Shown here in pieces: positions 8,201 through 16,767 of a stretch of 64,000 bases of DNA. How positions within the stretch are numbered: position 1 is the stretch's first letter; each line of letters begins with the position of its first letter. The notes beneath the pieces are model-generated. The model did no database searches, was not told the DNA's origin, and saw only the letters and a program-made list of their open reading frames with translations. The translations under genes and the position numbers were made by a program. This DNA is from Actinomycetota bacterium (GTDB taxonomy: Bacteria; Actinomycetota; Actinomycetes; Streptosporangiales; Streptosporangiaceae). The stretch is from positions 1 to 64,000 of the forward strand of contig DAHVDE010000108.1 in assembly GCA_027313705.1 (NCBI GenBank), given 5' to 3'.

Positions 8201-9170
8201 TGAGAAGATCATGGTCGACTTCTGGAACCGCGAGTCCGACGTGCTTGTCAGCACCACGATCGTGGAGTCAGGGCTCGACATCCCGAACGCGAACACGCTG
8301 ATCGTGGACCGCGCCGACATGTACGGGCTCTCCCAGCTGCATCAGTTGCGCGGCAGGGTCGGCCGGAGCAGGGAACGCGGCTACGCGTATTTCCTTTACC
8401 CGCCGGAGAAGCCGATGACCGAGACGGCGCACGAGCGTCTCGCCACGGTCGCCCAGCACACCGAGATAGGCGCGGGCATGTTCGTTGCGATGAAGGACCT
8501 CGAGATCAGGGGCGCCGGCAACCTGCTCGGCGGCGAGCAGTCAGGCCACATCGCCGGGGTCGGCTTCGACTTGTACGTGCGCATGATCGGCGAGGCGGTG
8601 CAGGAGATGCGCGGCGACGGCGCGGCCGAGCGGCCCGAGGTCAGGATCGAGCTTCCCGTGGACGCCCACATCCCGCACGACTATGTGCCTGGCGAGCGGG
8701 TGCGGCTCGAGGCTTACACGGCGATCGCCGCGATCGACTCGGACGCCGACATCAAGTCCGTGCTCGAAGAGCTGAGCGACAGGTTCGGCCCGCCGCCGAA
8801 CGCCGTGCTCAACCTGCTCGAGGTGGCGAAGCTGCGGTTCAAGGCCAGGCGGGCCGGGCTGACCGATATCGGGCAGCAGGGCAATCACATCAGGTTCGCG
8901 CCCGTAGAGTTGCCCGAGTCCAAGCAGATGCGAGTGCAGCGGCTGTACCCGAGGACACTGCTCAAGCCGGCGGTGCGTACCATGCTTGTGCCGGTACCTA
9001 AAGTGGGCAGCCGTCCCGGAACCCGCGGAGCCGGGTCTGGCCGTCAGAGCGCGAGCGCCGGGTCGGCCTCGCCGCTCGGTGCGCCGGCGCTGCGCGACGG
9101 CGAGTTGCTTGCCTGGTGCGAAGAGCTGGTCGAGTCGATCTTGGCGACTGCGCCAGTGGCTGAGAAGTAG
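5277..9170 (+). CDS. mfd: Transcription-repair coupling factor Mfd
   Basis: 1297 residues with the full Mfd order: UvrB-homology region (residues ~1-350), RNA-polymerase-interacting CarD-like domain opening with LTPGDYVVHSQHGVGRY (~598), SF2 helicase with Walker A GDVGYGKTEL (~753), DEEQRFG (~854) and a TRCF C-terminal domain. It removes RNA polymerase stalled at DNA lesions and recruits UvrA. ATG at 5277 follows AGGGGAA; a longer in-frame reading from 5130 has no site and no Mfd similarity. It is longer than usual because of a Pro/Ala/Glu-rich linker of ~100 residues before the polymerase-binding domain (nt ~6420-6710) and a Gly/Ser/Arg linker near the end (nt ~9000-9090). First gene of the core run that continues to the glycosylase at 15056. 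Confidence 0.97.
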   Translation: MSLTGLIGTAAEDPQLRSALDYLGQPGAGDADLIAPAPLRPILVAALASVPASAPFVLAITATAREAEDLTDALGSLLPDPHSVAYFPAWETLPHERLSPRSDTSGRRLAVLRRLASPDPGDPKSGPLKVVATPVRGVLQPLVGGLGQLEPVRLAIDDHADMDELVTRLVEIGYARVDLVQNRGEIAVRGGILDVFPPTEEHPLRVEFFGSQVEEIRPFKAADQRSLGTSAASLWAPPCRELLLTPAVRHRAKQLAAEYPGLGDVLGKLADGIAVEGMEAFSPLLADRMELLLESLPPGAVAVSCDPERIRTRAADLVRTSQEFLEASWVNAAAGGQVPIDLGGAAFRPVTDVRLAAADLGIRWWTITPFAAAEPQDFLLPESTAPASPTPESVPAESSRPGDRPPAVPPGEVIDPGDLLAVPGWLGKAAAARRSAEEHGAASDLAEENLAGDRQSGADHPRPFTAPSADGHDREPFTIRARPATAYHGDTVKVISDVRGWLAGGWRVALVTEGHGPAQRLAELLRSAELGARTGDLDQPSEPSVAVVATGVLESGFVWPGLKLAVLSEADLAGQRTGSRDRGRMPSRRRGGIDPLQLTPGDYVVHSQHGVGRYLEMTSRTIQGATREYLVIEYAPSKRGQPPDRLYLPTDQLDEVTRYSGGEAPSLHRLGGADWAKTKGRARKAVREIAAQLIRLYSARVASPGHSFGPDSPWQRELEDAFPYAETPDQLAAIDEIKRDMEKSIPMDRLVCGDVGYGKTELAVRAAFKAVQDGKQVAVLVPTTLLVQQHMATFGERYGPFPVVLRAMSRFQSDKEVSATQSGLAEGTVDVVIGTHRLLSPEVRFKDLGLIIIDEEQRFGVEHKEYLKSMRTQVDVLSMSATPIPRTLEMGVAGIREMSTILTPPEERHPVLTFVGPYDEKQITAAIRRELLRDGQTFFVHNRVSSISKVAARIGELVPEAKIAVAHGQMNEHQLEKIMVDFWNRESDVLVSTTIVESGLDIPNANTLIVDRADMYGLSQLHQLRGRVGRSRERGYAYFLYPPEKPMTETAHERLATVAQHTEIGAGMFVAMKDLEIRGAGNLLGGEQSGHIAGVGFDLYVRMIGEAVQEMRGDGAAERPEVRIELPVDAHIPHDYVPGERVRLEAYTAIAAIDSDADIKSVLEELSDRFGPPPNAVLNLLEVAKLRFKARRAGLTDIGQQGNHIRFAPVELPESKQMRVQRLYPRTLLKPAVRTMLVPVPKVGSRPGTRGAGSGRQSASAGSASPLGAPALRDGELLAWCEELVESILATAPVAEK

Positions 9171-9188
9171 TCGATAAGGAGAGCAGTG

Positions 9189-9887
9189 GTGCGGCGGATC
9201 GGAAGATGGACCGCGTCGCGATACGCGGTCGTTGCGGTAGCCGGGCTGGTCGGTGCGGCAGCGCTGAGCGGATGCGGTCAAACTCGGCTCGGTGCTGCCG
9301 CGCTCTACGGAAACCAGCGCATCTCGAGTTCTGAACTGGCCGCTGAGGTCGCCAATCTCAATACCGGCTATCAGAAGTACCAGGGCAGGGTCCAGATCGG
9401 CTACACCAAGGCAGAGATGCCGCAGGAGGTGCTGACCTGGCTGCTGCGCTTCGCCGCCTTCGACCAGATCGCCGCCAGCCGCGGTATCAAGATCACTCCC
9501 GCTCAGGTGCAGCGGCAGATAGCCACCCTGACCGCGGAGGTCGCCCGGAGCGGAGACACCCTGCCGGAAGCCGCCGTGGCGGCCGGCCTGCCGCCCGACC
9601 AGATCAACGAACTCGGCACCTGGTTCGCGATCGAGACTGAGCTGCGCAATCAGCTTGACAACGGAGTCGCGCCCAAGAGCGCCGCTGGCTCGAACGCACT
9701 CACCGCGAAGGTCATCCACCTGCAGTGCGTGGCCGCCAAGAACCTGAATATCAAGGTCAACCCGCAATATGGGGTCTTCGACTTCGCGCGGCTAGGGGTC
9801 GTGCCCGCGCCCGCGGCGCTGTCGGCGTCCTCGCCAGGGCCTGGTCCGTCCGCGAGCCAGAAGATTCAGACGACCCCCAAGTGCTGA
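9189..9887 (+). CDS. SurA-N-like lipoprotein downstream of mfd
   Basis: 232 residues with a lipoprotein signal peptide: an Arg-rich N-terminus, hydrophobic core, and lipobox LSGC about 29 residues in. The mature part has the alpha-helical SurA N-terminal chaperone pattern (SSSELAAEVANLNTGYQKYQ..., ITPAQVQRQIATLTAEVARS) but no parvulin catalytic domain, and ends in a Pro/Ser tail. It is probably a membrane-anchored, extracytoplasmic folding helper. AAGGAG at 9176-9181 favours the GTG at 9189; the adjacent GTG at 9186 is the alternative. It lies between mfd and mazG, a context common in actinomycetes. Confidence 0.8.
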   Translation: MRRIGRWTASRYAVVAVAGLVGAAALSGCGQTRLGAAALYGNQRISSSELAAEVANLNTGYQKYQGRVQIGYTKAEMPQEVLTWLLRFAAFDQIAASRGIKITPAQVQRQIATLTAEVARSGDTLPEAAVAAGLPPDQINELGTWFAIETELRNQLDNGVAPKSAAGSNALTAKVIHLQCVAAKNLNIKVNPQYGVFDFARLGVVPAPAALSASSPGPGPSASQKIQTTPKC

Positions 9888-9899
9888 GGCCGCTGGCTC

Positions 9900-10637
9900 A
9901 TGCCTGACCAACCTTCGCCCGGGCGCGGCTCTCCTGAGCGTGGATCTCCTGAGCGTGGCAAGGCGCTGGCCGAGCTTGTCGGGGTAATGGACAGGCTGCG
10001 GCGCGAGTGCCCGTGGGACGCGAAGCAGACGCACCTTTCGCTGCGCCCTTACCTGCTGGAAGAGACCTACGAGACGCTCGACGCGCTCGACCGCGGCGAT
10101 CTGGCCGAACTTCGCGGGGAACTCGGCGACCTGCTGCTGCAGGTGATCTTCCATGCGCGGATCGCCGCCGAGCGCGCCGACGGCACCGGCTTCGACATCG
10201 ACGACGTGGCACGCGGCATCACGACCAAGCTGATCCGCCGCCATCCGCACGTCTTCGCCGACGTTCAGGTGGCCGACGCGGACGAGGTGCGACGAAACTG
10301 GGACAAAATCAAGGCGACCGAGCGAGCCGAAGCGGGCGCCAGTGCCGTCTCGGCGCTAGACGGCGTGCCAATGGCCCAGCCGGCCCTCGCCCTTGCCACC
10401 CAGCTGCAGCGCCGCGCGGAGGCCGCCGGAGTCCCGGCAGAGGTGGCCAACCTGCCCGAACGCGCTGCCGCCGGTGATGCAGGGGCCGCTGCGCCGGTCA
10501 GCGAGCTCGGTGCCGAGCTCTTCTCCCTGGTAGCCAGGGCACGTGCGGCCGGGCTCAATCCTGAACTTGAGCTCAGGAACGCCGCGCTTGTCTTCAGTGA
10601 CCGGATCAGGGCCTGGGAATCTGGCACGACACACTAA
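9900..10637 (+). CDS. mazG: Nucleoside triphosphate pyrophosphohydrolase MazG
   Basis: 245 residues. The MazG fold is marked by LVGVMDRLRRECPWDAKQTH, the metal-binding EETYE and ELGDLLLQV motifs and the KLIRRHPHVFAD segment; the C-terminal half is a degenerate second copy, as in long MazG proteins. It hydrolyses NTPs to NMP and pyrophosphate, cleaning the nucleotide pool. The N-terminus (SPERGSPERG) comes from a short tandem DNA repeat near 9930-9960 and is not conserved in the family. It starts 12 bp after the lipoprotein stop, so co-transcription is likely. Confidence 0.93.
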   Translation: MPDQPSPGRGSPERGSPERGKALAELVGVMDRLRRECPWDAKQTHLSLRPYLLEETYETLDALDRGDLAELRGELGDLLLQVIFHARIAAERADGTGFDIDDVARGITTKLIRRHPHVFADVQVADADEVRRNWDKIKATERAEAGASAVSALDGVPMAQPALALATQLQRRAEAAGVPAEVANLPERAAAGDAGAAAPVSELGAELFSLVARARAAGLNPELELRNAALVFSDRIRAWESGTTH

Positions 10638-10731
10638 GTTCCCTTTCCCTGTGCCGACCGACATGATGGTCGCGAGATGACCGGATCCTGGACCGGCGTG
10701 CCGAGGAGTATTGGATGGGGCCGTCGGTTAG

Positions 10732-12060
<1,329 letters not shown>

Positions 12061-12072
12061 CCTAGCCGATCG

Positions 12073-12606
12073 ATGACCGAGATACCACGCGGGCAGCGGC
12101 CTGCCTCGGCCAGACTAGCGACCGGGGGACCGGGGGCTGGCAGGCCGCCGAATGGCAAGCCGCACTTCACTGGCCGCGCGGCTCTCGTGGCGATCGTGCT
12201 CTGCGGCATCGCCCTTAGCCTGGCGTACCCGGTGCGGGAGTACATCTCGCAGCGCAGGCAAATCGACCAGCTTGAGGCGCAGAATGCGCAGATCCAGGCG
12301 CAGCGCAAGGAGTTGCAGCGGGAGAGCCGTCAGTTGCACAGCAGGAACTACGTCGCCGAACAGGCACGTGACCGGCTGCATATGTGCTTGCCTACGCAGG
12401 TCTGTTACGAGATTATCGGTGACCAGCCCAGGCGTAAGAGCACCAAGCTTCGCGCGGTCGCGATGCCCTGGTACGCCAAGGTGTGGTCCTCGGTGCGGCA
12501 AGCCAATGTGCGTCCAGCCAGGCCAGGGCGGACCGCCCTGCATCGTGGCGGTCACCGTGGCGGTCACCGGGGCGGTCACCTGGGCGCTGAACGGGCGCAT
12601 TCTTGA
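12073..12606 (+). CDS. FtsB/DivIC-family septum formation initiator
   Basis: 177 residues: a disordered Pro/Gly N-terminus, one transmembrane helix (ALVAIVLCGIALSLAYPV), then a coiled coil (RQIDQLEAQNAQIQAQRKEL) and the conserved ARDRLHMCLP segment typical of actinobacterial FtsB-like divisome proteins. It would join FtsL/FtsQ in regulating septal peptidoglycan synthesis at the membrane. The C-terminus carries a GGHRGGHRGGHL repeat made by three copies of a 12-bp DNA unit (about 12545-12585). The position after eno is the usual one. The stop overlaps the TTG start of the next gene. Confidence 0.88.
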   Translation: MTEIPRGQRPASARLATGGPGAGRPPNGKPHFTGRAALVAIVLCGIALSLAYPVREYISQRRQIDQLEAQNAQIQAQRKELQRESRQLHSRNYVAEQARDRLHMCLPTQVCYEIIGDQPRRKSTKLRAVAMPWYAKVWSSVRQANVRPARPGRTALHRGGHRGGHRGGHLGAERAHS

Positions 12607-13109
12607 CGAGCGTTGACCCGCAGGACGTGGCGGCGGTCGCCAGGCAGCTTGGCCGGGAACCGAGAGGGATCACAGCCGTTGCGCATCGGTGTCCGTGCGG
12701 CCTGCCAGACGTGGTGGAGACCGCGCCGCGACTGCCAGACGGAACCCCGTTCCCGACCTTGTACTACCTCACCTGCGTGCGAGCTTGCGCGGCCGCAAGC
12801 AGGCTTGAAGCGGCCGGGATGATGCGCGACCTGACTGCGCGCCTGGCCGCTGAAGCCGGCTTGCGTGCAGCCTATGACGCTGCGAGTCAGGACTACATGA
12901 GGGCGAGAGACGCGGTGGCTGCGGGGGCGGGGGTGCCGCCCTTGCCCGCGGGCACGCAGACTGCGGGCGGAATGCCAGACCGGGTAAAGTGCCTCCACGC
13001 ACTGGTAGCGCACGAGCTAGCCCGGCCGGGGGCGAACCCGATCGGACATGCGGCCATACTGGCCATGGGTCAGTGGTGGTCGGACGGGCCTTGCGTAGCT
13101 CCCGGCTGA
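12603..13109 (+). CDS. DUF501 protein
   Basis: 168 residues matching the actinobacterial DUF501 layout: VARQLGREPRGITAVAHRCPCGLPDVVET, PFPTLYYLTC, a middle helix, then VKCLHALVAHELARPGANPIG. Cysteines in RCPCG and YYLTCVRAC could bind metal, which is inference. Function unknown; the gene is consistently found between ftsB and ppx in actinobacteria. TTG start overlapping the ftsB stop (TTGA) indicates translational coupling. A variable Ala/Gly/Pro insert lies around residues 108-122. Confidence 0.88.
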   Translation: MTSVDPQDVAAVARQLGREPRGITAVAHRCPCGLPDVVETAPRLPDGTPFPTLYYLTCVRACAAASRLEAAGMMRDLTARLAAEAGLRAAYDAASQDYMRARDAVAAGAGVPPLPAGTQTAGGMPDRVKCLHALVAHELARPGANPIGHAAILAMGQWWSDGPCVAPG

Positions 13110-13143
13110 CGATGCATGAGCGGGCTAGTTGACGGAAGTGAAA

Positions 13144-14121
13144 ATGGCTGACATAGCGCCGCAGCGGGTCGCGGCAATCGACTGCGGTACCAACTCGCTG
13201 CGGCTGCTCGTGGCCGATGCCTATCCCGGCCGTGGTCAGCTAGTTGACCTGCACAGGCGGATGGAGATCGTGCGACTCGGGCAGGGCGTCGACGCCACAG
13301 GCAAGCTCGCGCCTGAAGCGCTCGGGCGTACCTTCGCTGTGCTCGAGGAATATGAGCGGATCATCGCTGAATCCGGCGTGCGCACGGTTCGCATGGTGGC
13401 GACCAGCGCTACCAGGGACGCTTCGAACTCGGCTGAGTTCACCGCCGGAGTCAGGCGGATACTTGGCGTCGATCCAGAAGTGGTGACCGGTGACCAGGAG
13501 GCTCGCCTGTCCTTTAACGGCGCGACGGCCGACCTGGAAGACGTGGGTCCTCATCTGGTGGTAGACATCGGCGGCGGGTCCACCGAGTTCGTGCTTGGCA
13601 TGGCGGGCGCGGGCGAAGGCGACAGCGGGCTGGCGGCTATCTCGATGAATCTGGGCAGTGTCAGGCTGACCGAGCGGTACCTGCACGGCGACCCGCCGAG
13701 CCAGCCAGAGATTGCCGAGGCGAAGGCGGAGATCGACGCCGCGCTGGACACCGCCGCTCGCGCCGTGCCTGTCACCGAGGCGAGGACGCTGGTCGGCGTG
13801 GCTGGCTCGGTCACCACGGTAACTGCGGTCGCACTCGGCCTGGATAGCTATGATCCCTCGCTCACCCATCATGCGCGGATCGCCGCTGAACGGGTTCACG
13901 AGATAGCCGGCCTGCTGCTCAGCCAGAGCCGCGCGGCGCGGACCAGGAACCCCGCAATCCACCCCGGCCGGGTCGACGTCATCGCCGCCGGAGCGCTGAT
14001 TCTTGACCGGGTGCTGCACAGGTATGGCTTCGCCGAGATGGTGACCAGCGAGCACGACCTGCTCGACGGAGTCGCGTGGTCGCTGCTGACCGGTGATCAG
14101 CCGGCGGGCTGCCTGCCATGA
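13144..14121 (+). CDS. Exopolyphosphatase / guanosine pentaphosphate phosphohydrolase family
   Basis: 325 residues of the ASKHA phosphatase fold: phosphate-1 loop [13 protein letters not shown] near the start, the phosphate-2 region [12 protein letters not shown] in the middle, and [12 protein letters not shown]. Short actinobacterial Ppx/GppA proteins lack the C-terminal HD domain, as here. They degrade polyphosphate or pppGpp; which activity dominates cannot be read from sequence. ATG at 13144 follows GGAAG and fits the family start better than the TTG at 13129. It overlaps the next gene by ATGA. Confidence 0.92.
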   Translation: MADIAPQRVAAIDCGTNSLRLLVADAYPGRGQLVDLHRRMEIVRLGQGVDATGKLAPEALGRTFAVLEEYERIIAESGVRTVRMVATSATRDASNSAEFTAGVRRILGVDPEVVTGDQEARLSFNGATADLEDVGPHLVVDIGGGSTEFVLGMAGAGEGDSGLAAISMNLGSVRLTERYLHGDPPSQPEIAEAKAEIDAALDTAARAVPVTEARTLVGVAGSVTTVTAVALGLDSYDPSLTHHARIAAERVHEIAGLLLSQSRAARTRNPAIHPGRVDVIAAGALILDRVLHRYGFAEMVTSEHDLLDGVAWSLLTGDQPAGCLP

Positions 14122-15056
14122 CCCAGGCCAGCGGTGCGCCCGGCCAGCAGCGCACCGGCTTGCCGAGTCTCGAGTCACCGAGTCCCGAGCCGCCAGGTCC
14201 CGAGCCGCCAGGTCCCGAGCCGCCAGGTCCCGAGCCGCCAGGTCCCGAGCCGCCAGGTCCCGAGCCGCCAGGTCCCGTGCCGCCAGGCACGGGCTGGCCA
14301 GGTGATCTGGCCACCGCAGCGACGCCCGTCGCCGGTGACGCGGGCAGCGTCGCCGGCCTCGCGGCCAGCGCGCAAACCCTGGCCGAGGTCACCGCGCGGG
14401 AATCGGTATGCCGTGCGTGCCCGCGCCTGGTCACCTGGCGTGAGCAGGTGGCAGTCGAACGCCGCCGTGCGTTCGCGGACCAGCGCTACTGGGGCCGTCC
14501 AGTACCTGGCTGGGGCGCAGATGCTCCGAAGGTGCTGATCGTCGGCTTGGCGCCAGCGGCCCACGGCGGCAACAGGACCGGCAGGATCTTCACCGGTGAC
14601 CGCAGCGGTGATTTCCTCTTCGCTTCACTTTGGCGATGCGGACTGGCCGCGCAGGCGGCGAGTGTCTCCGCTGGAGATGGCCAGCGGCTGATCGGCACTC
14701 GCGTGGTGGCGGCAGTCAAGTGCGCGCCGCCACAGAACAAGCCGTCAACGACAGAGCGCGACACCTGCGCACCCTGGCTGACCGCAGAGTTCAGGCTGAC
14801 TGCGGCGAGCCTGCGCGTCGTCGTCTGCCTGGGCCACTATGCCTGGCAATCGGCCTGGCGCGAGCTCGGCAAGCTGCACGGCCGACCGCCGCGGTCGCGT
14901 CCGTCCTTCGGGCATGGCGCCGAAGCTGAACTCGACGGGCTGCTCGTGATCGGGTGCTACCACCCGAGCCAGCAGAACACCTTCACTGGCAGGGTCACAG
15001 AGCCGATGCTCGACGCCGTGTTCAGCCGAGCCGCCGCTTACGCGGGCCTGCGATGA
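14118..15056 (+). CDS. Family-5 (UDGb-type) uracil-DNA glycosylase with PEPPG-repeat N-terminus
   Basis: 312 residues. The catalytic part begins near residue 90 with an iron-sulfur cysteine motif [10 protein letters not shown], then [14 protein letters not shown], where family-4 enzymes have a Glu/Asn and family 5 (UDGb) has Ala, and [13 protein letters not shown] near the end; further Cys residues (KCAPP, VVCLGH) can complete a 4Fe-4S site. It would excise uracil, and perhaps hypoxanthine, from DNA. The first ~90 residues are an unconserved, disordered Pro/Gly/Ala tail containing seven five-residue repeats. The ATG overlaps the ppx stop. Last gene of the core block. Confidence 0.9.
   Translation: MTQASGAPGQQRTGLPSLESPSPEPPGPEPPGPEPPGPEPPGPEPPGPEPPGPVPPGTGWPGDLATAATPVAGDAGSVAGLAASAQTLAEVTARESVCRACPRLVTWREQVAVERRRAFADQRYWGRPVPGWGADAPKVLIVGLAPAAHGGNRTGRIFTGDRSGDFLFASLWRCGLAAQAASVSAGDGQRLIGTRVVAAVKCAPPQNKPSTTERDTCAPWLTAEFRLTAASLRVVVCLGHYAWQSAWRELGKLHGRPPRSRPSFGHGAEAELDGLLVIGCYHPSQQNTFTGRVTEPMLDAVFSRAAAYAGLR
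14181..14285 (+). repeat. Seven tandem 15-bp units encoding (G/S)P(E/V)PP
   Basis: AGTCCCGAGCCGCCA (14181-14195) is followed by five identical copies of GGTCCCGAGCCGCCA and a last one with GTG for GAG (14271-14285). The five central copies have no base differences, which indicates recent slippage expansion in the linker of the glycosylase gene. Confidence 0.95.
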
Positions 15057-15219
15057 CCGCCGCCGCCCGTTCGCCTGGTGAACTCAAGACACGTAGCGGC
15101 AGCGTGTGTATGCATGATGTAACAATGGCTCGAAGTTTCCGGCGAGCGAAGGACGCAAGCTGTCACGAATGATCAGCTTGGTGGCTTACAATGGCGAGCC
15201 ACCTGATTCCGTAGAATCT

Positions 15220-15249
15220 TTGAATAAACTGCCTCACATGGGGTACGAT
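15220..15249 (+). promoter_or_regulatory. Promoter of the tRNA gene
   Basis: TTGAAT (15220-15225) and TACGAT (15244-15249) are separated by 18 bp, a good vegetative sigma-factor promoter. The -10 ends 6 nt before the first base of the tRNA, so transcription would start at or next to G1, giving little or no 5' leader. Confidence 0.65.
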
Positions 15250-15255
15250 TTCCGC

Positions 15256-15328
15256 GCCCCCGTAGCCCAAAGGAAGAGGCAAACCCCCTAAAAGGGTACC
15301 AGTGTCGGTTCGAGCCCGACCGGGGGTA
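15256..15328 (+). tRNA. Short class-I tRNA, anticodon UAA with C33 (isotype uncertain, Leu by codon)
   Basis: 73 nt. Acceptor stem GCCCCCG (15256-15262) pairs with CGGGGGT (15321-15327) with a G1-U72 wobble; discriminator A, no encoded CCA. The D-arm runs 15265-15280 with GG at 15272-15273. Anticodon stem AACCC/GGGTA has four good pairs, and the 7-nt loop CCTAAAA (15287-15293) gives anticodon UAA (15289-15291) with C instead of the near-universal U33. The variable loop is only 5 nt (15299-15303). The T-arm GTCGG-TTCGAGC-CCGAC is perfect. Canonical tRNA-Leu(UAA), such as bldA, is class II with a long variable arm; this is not. Arms and promoter argue for a real transcribed tRNA or tRNA-like RNA; what it is charged with and whether it decodes UUA is open. 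Confidence 0.72.
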
Positions 15329-15350
15329 CGTCTGGCTCACTATGACGTAC
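15326..15350 (+). terminator. Hairpin with short T-run at the tRNA 3' end
   Basis: GTACGTC (15326-15332) and GACGTAC (15344-15350) form a 7-bp stem with an 11-nt loop, directly followed by TTTCTCGT. The stem overlaps the last three bases of the tRNA, so terminator folding would compete with the acceptor end. Confidence 0.45.
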
Positions 15351-15707
15351 TTTCTCGTCAAACACTGTGTTCGTGCAGGTCAGGACGCTCTTGCCATGCG
15401 CATAAGCGCTGTGCATTTGCACAGGCCATCTGCGACTACTGATTTGCGATTCACTACTCGCGAGTTAACTAGTATTGACCTGCACGTAAATTAGTTTGGC
15501 GCTGGCTGGAACTCCGCAGGGGGCCGAGGCGGCCGACAGGCAAAACTCACCCGAACCGTTTGACGAGAGAATTACTACGCCCGGTCGGCGGGTCACCGAG
15601 CGCTACCTGGCCGGCCTCGTGCGGGCGGCCGTCCAGGTTAAGCTGCCGACGCACGGCCGGCTATGTGCACCCTCCTTGTGCACGTAGGTTGCCTGGCATC
15701 GGAGGGG

Positions 15708-15732
15708 CGTACCTGGGGAGTGCCCAGGTACG
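15708..15732. promoter_or_regulatory. Perfect 10-bp inverted repeat
   Basis: CGTACCTGGG (15708-15717) and CCCAGGTACG (15723-15732) with a 5-nt spacer GAGTG; the flanks GCATC/GATGC extend the symmetry after a gap. Either a strong RNA hairpin (terminator) or a dyad protein-binding site. Nearby, GTGCAC occurs twice (15665-15670, 15678-15683). Confidence 0.45.
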
Positions 15733-15852
15733 ATGCGGTCAGGTGACCACCAGAGCGCGAGACTAAGCGGCGCACCCGGCGGCGGCGGTAGCAGGCGAGG
15801 GCCGGTGCCGAGGGGCGGGCGCGGGTCTGCGGAGCGGGGCCGCTGCACCGGG

Positions 15853-15894
15853 ACACCGGAGCCTGGATACCGGAGCCTGGATACCGGAGCCTGG
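15853..15894. repeat. Three tandem 14-bp units
   Basis: ACACCGGAGCCTGG followed by two identical ATACCGGAGCCTGG units, ending 7 bp before the stop of the leftward PPOX gene. Short slippage repeat; no function is evident. Confidence 0.9.
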
Positions 15895-15901
15895 CGTCCT
15901 G

Positions 15902-16312
15902 CTACCCGCTGCGGTCGGGGCCTGCCCTGGTGATGGTGATCGCTACGATCACACGCTGATCCCTGATCATCGCGTTCCTGTAGTCATCCCAGTCAGGATG
16001 TTCGCCGGAGACCAGTCGGTAGTAGTCCACGAGCAACTCCATCGCCTCGGGGAGATGGATAATCTCGGCGACGCCTTCTGCCTGGACCCAATCGCCGTAG
16101 AACTGGTCGTTCATCACGCACAGCGAGGCGCGCGGGTCACGAACCAGGTTCTTCGTCTTGACGGCGGTCTCGCGGGTGCTGATCAGCACCCGTCCCGCGT
16201 CATCGACGCCGACGGTAACCGGTGAAAGCTGAGGTCGTCCGTCTGATCGCACCGTGGCCAGCACTGCCCGATGATGGGCACGCATGAACTCGCGAGCGCG
16301 CTCGGCATCCAT
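15902..16312 (-). CDS. PPOX-class (pyridoxamine-5'-phosphate oxidase-like) flavin/F420-binding protein
   Basis: 136 residues forming a split-barrel: MRAHHRAVLATVRSDGRPQLSPVTVGVDDAGRVLIST, then KTKNLVRDPRASLCVM and a C-terminal YYRLVSGEHPDWDDYRNAM segment. This matches the small actinobacterial PPOX proteins (F420-dependent reductase group), which bind FMN or F420 and reduce varied substrates; cofactor and substrate are not determined here. Cytoplasmic, no signal peptide. The DUF4287-like gene lies directly upstream on the same strand (7 bp), so the two are probably co-transcribed. Confidence 0.85.
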   Translation of the reverse strand: MDAERAREFMRAHHRAVLATVRSDGRPQLSPVTVGVDDAGRVLISTRETAVKTKNLVRDPRASLCVMNDQFYGDWVQAEGVAEIIHLPEAMELLVDYYRLVSGEHPDWDDYRNAMIRDQRVIVAITITRAGPDRSG

Positions 16313-16319
16313 CGAGGCG

Positions 16320-16553
16320 TCAAGCGCCGTTCAGCCGGGCAAGGCGCTGCACTTCATACTCATGCACAATCGCGGCGGCGTAAGCGTGCGTCAGGCCGTG
16401 CTCTTCGGCCAGCCAGGTCGCGCGTTCCGCGTGCCGCATGAAGGAAGGTCCAGATTCAAGGCGATGGAACCACTCTCGCAGGTCACTGCCGGTGACACGG
16501 GGGATGCGGGCGATCAGGTTCTTGTGCATCTCCGGAGAGTGGATCAGTGACAA
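16320..16553 (-). CDS. DUF4287-like small protein
   Basis: 77 residues when started at the TTG at 16553, which has GGAGG six nt upstream (complement of 16560-16564); a longer reading from 16691 has no such signal. The sequence PEMHKNLIARIPRVTGSDLREWF and WLAEEHGLTHAYAAAIVHEYE follows the helical DUF4287 pattern seen in actinobacteria. No catalytic motif, signal peptide or membrane segment is visible. Function unknown; it is probably co-transcribed with the PPOX gene that follows after 6 bp. Confidence 0.72.
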   Translation of the reverse strand: MSLIHSPEMHKNLIARIPRVTGSDLREWFHRLESGPSFMRHAERATWLAEEHGLTHAYAAAIVHEYEVQRLARLNGA

Positions 16554-16712
16554 CGGGCACCTCCAGGCCGGGGCTTCTCCTGAGACGAGACTGCACCACG
16601 CGGAGCCCCCCTGGCAAGACCTGAACGTGACACTTCTGTTACTTGACCGAGGAATTAACGCCAGGTCACTGGACGATGCCCGACCCATCATAGTAAGTCG
16701 GGCGTCATCCTT

Positions 16713-16753
16713 GGGGAATCCTCACCTGACACCACAAACGATGAGGACTCCCC
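16713..16753 (-). terminator. Hairpin behind the secreted triple-repeat protein gene
   Basis: Arms 16713-16724 and 16742-16753 are complementary over 12 bp with one mismatch, loop 17 nt, 14 bp after the leftward stop at 16768. Likely terminator of that gene. Confidence 0.5.
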
Positions 16754-16767
16754 AGAACCGGCCGCAG

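Larger units (their letters stand above)
15329..15901. other. Non-coding region between the tRNA and the PPOX gene
   Basis: About 570 bp. 15340-15500 is distinctly lower in GC than its surroundings and contains small palindromes such as ACTCGCGAGT (15456-15465). ORFs of about 60 codons exist (for example 15496-15687), but they lack a ribosome site and a protein-like composition. The right part holds a 10-bp hairpin and a 14-bp triple repeat, both listed separately. No RNA gene was recognised here. Confidence 0.5.

Noticed and set aside
8541-9767. Minus-strand ORF of 408 codons under mfd and the lipoprotein gene
   Set aside because: Antisense to conserved Mfd motifs and spans two real genes.
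15496-15687. 63-codon ORF right of the tRNA
   Set aside because: TTG start without ribosome site, no recognisable composition or motif, and it spans the palindromic GTGCAC region.
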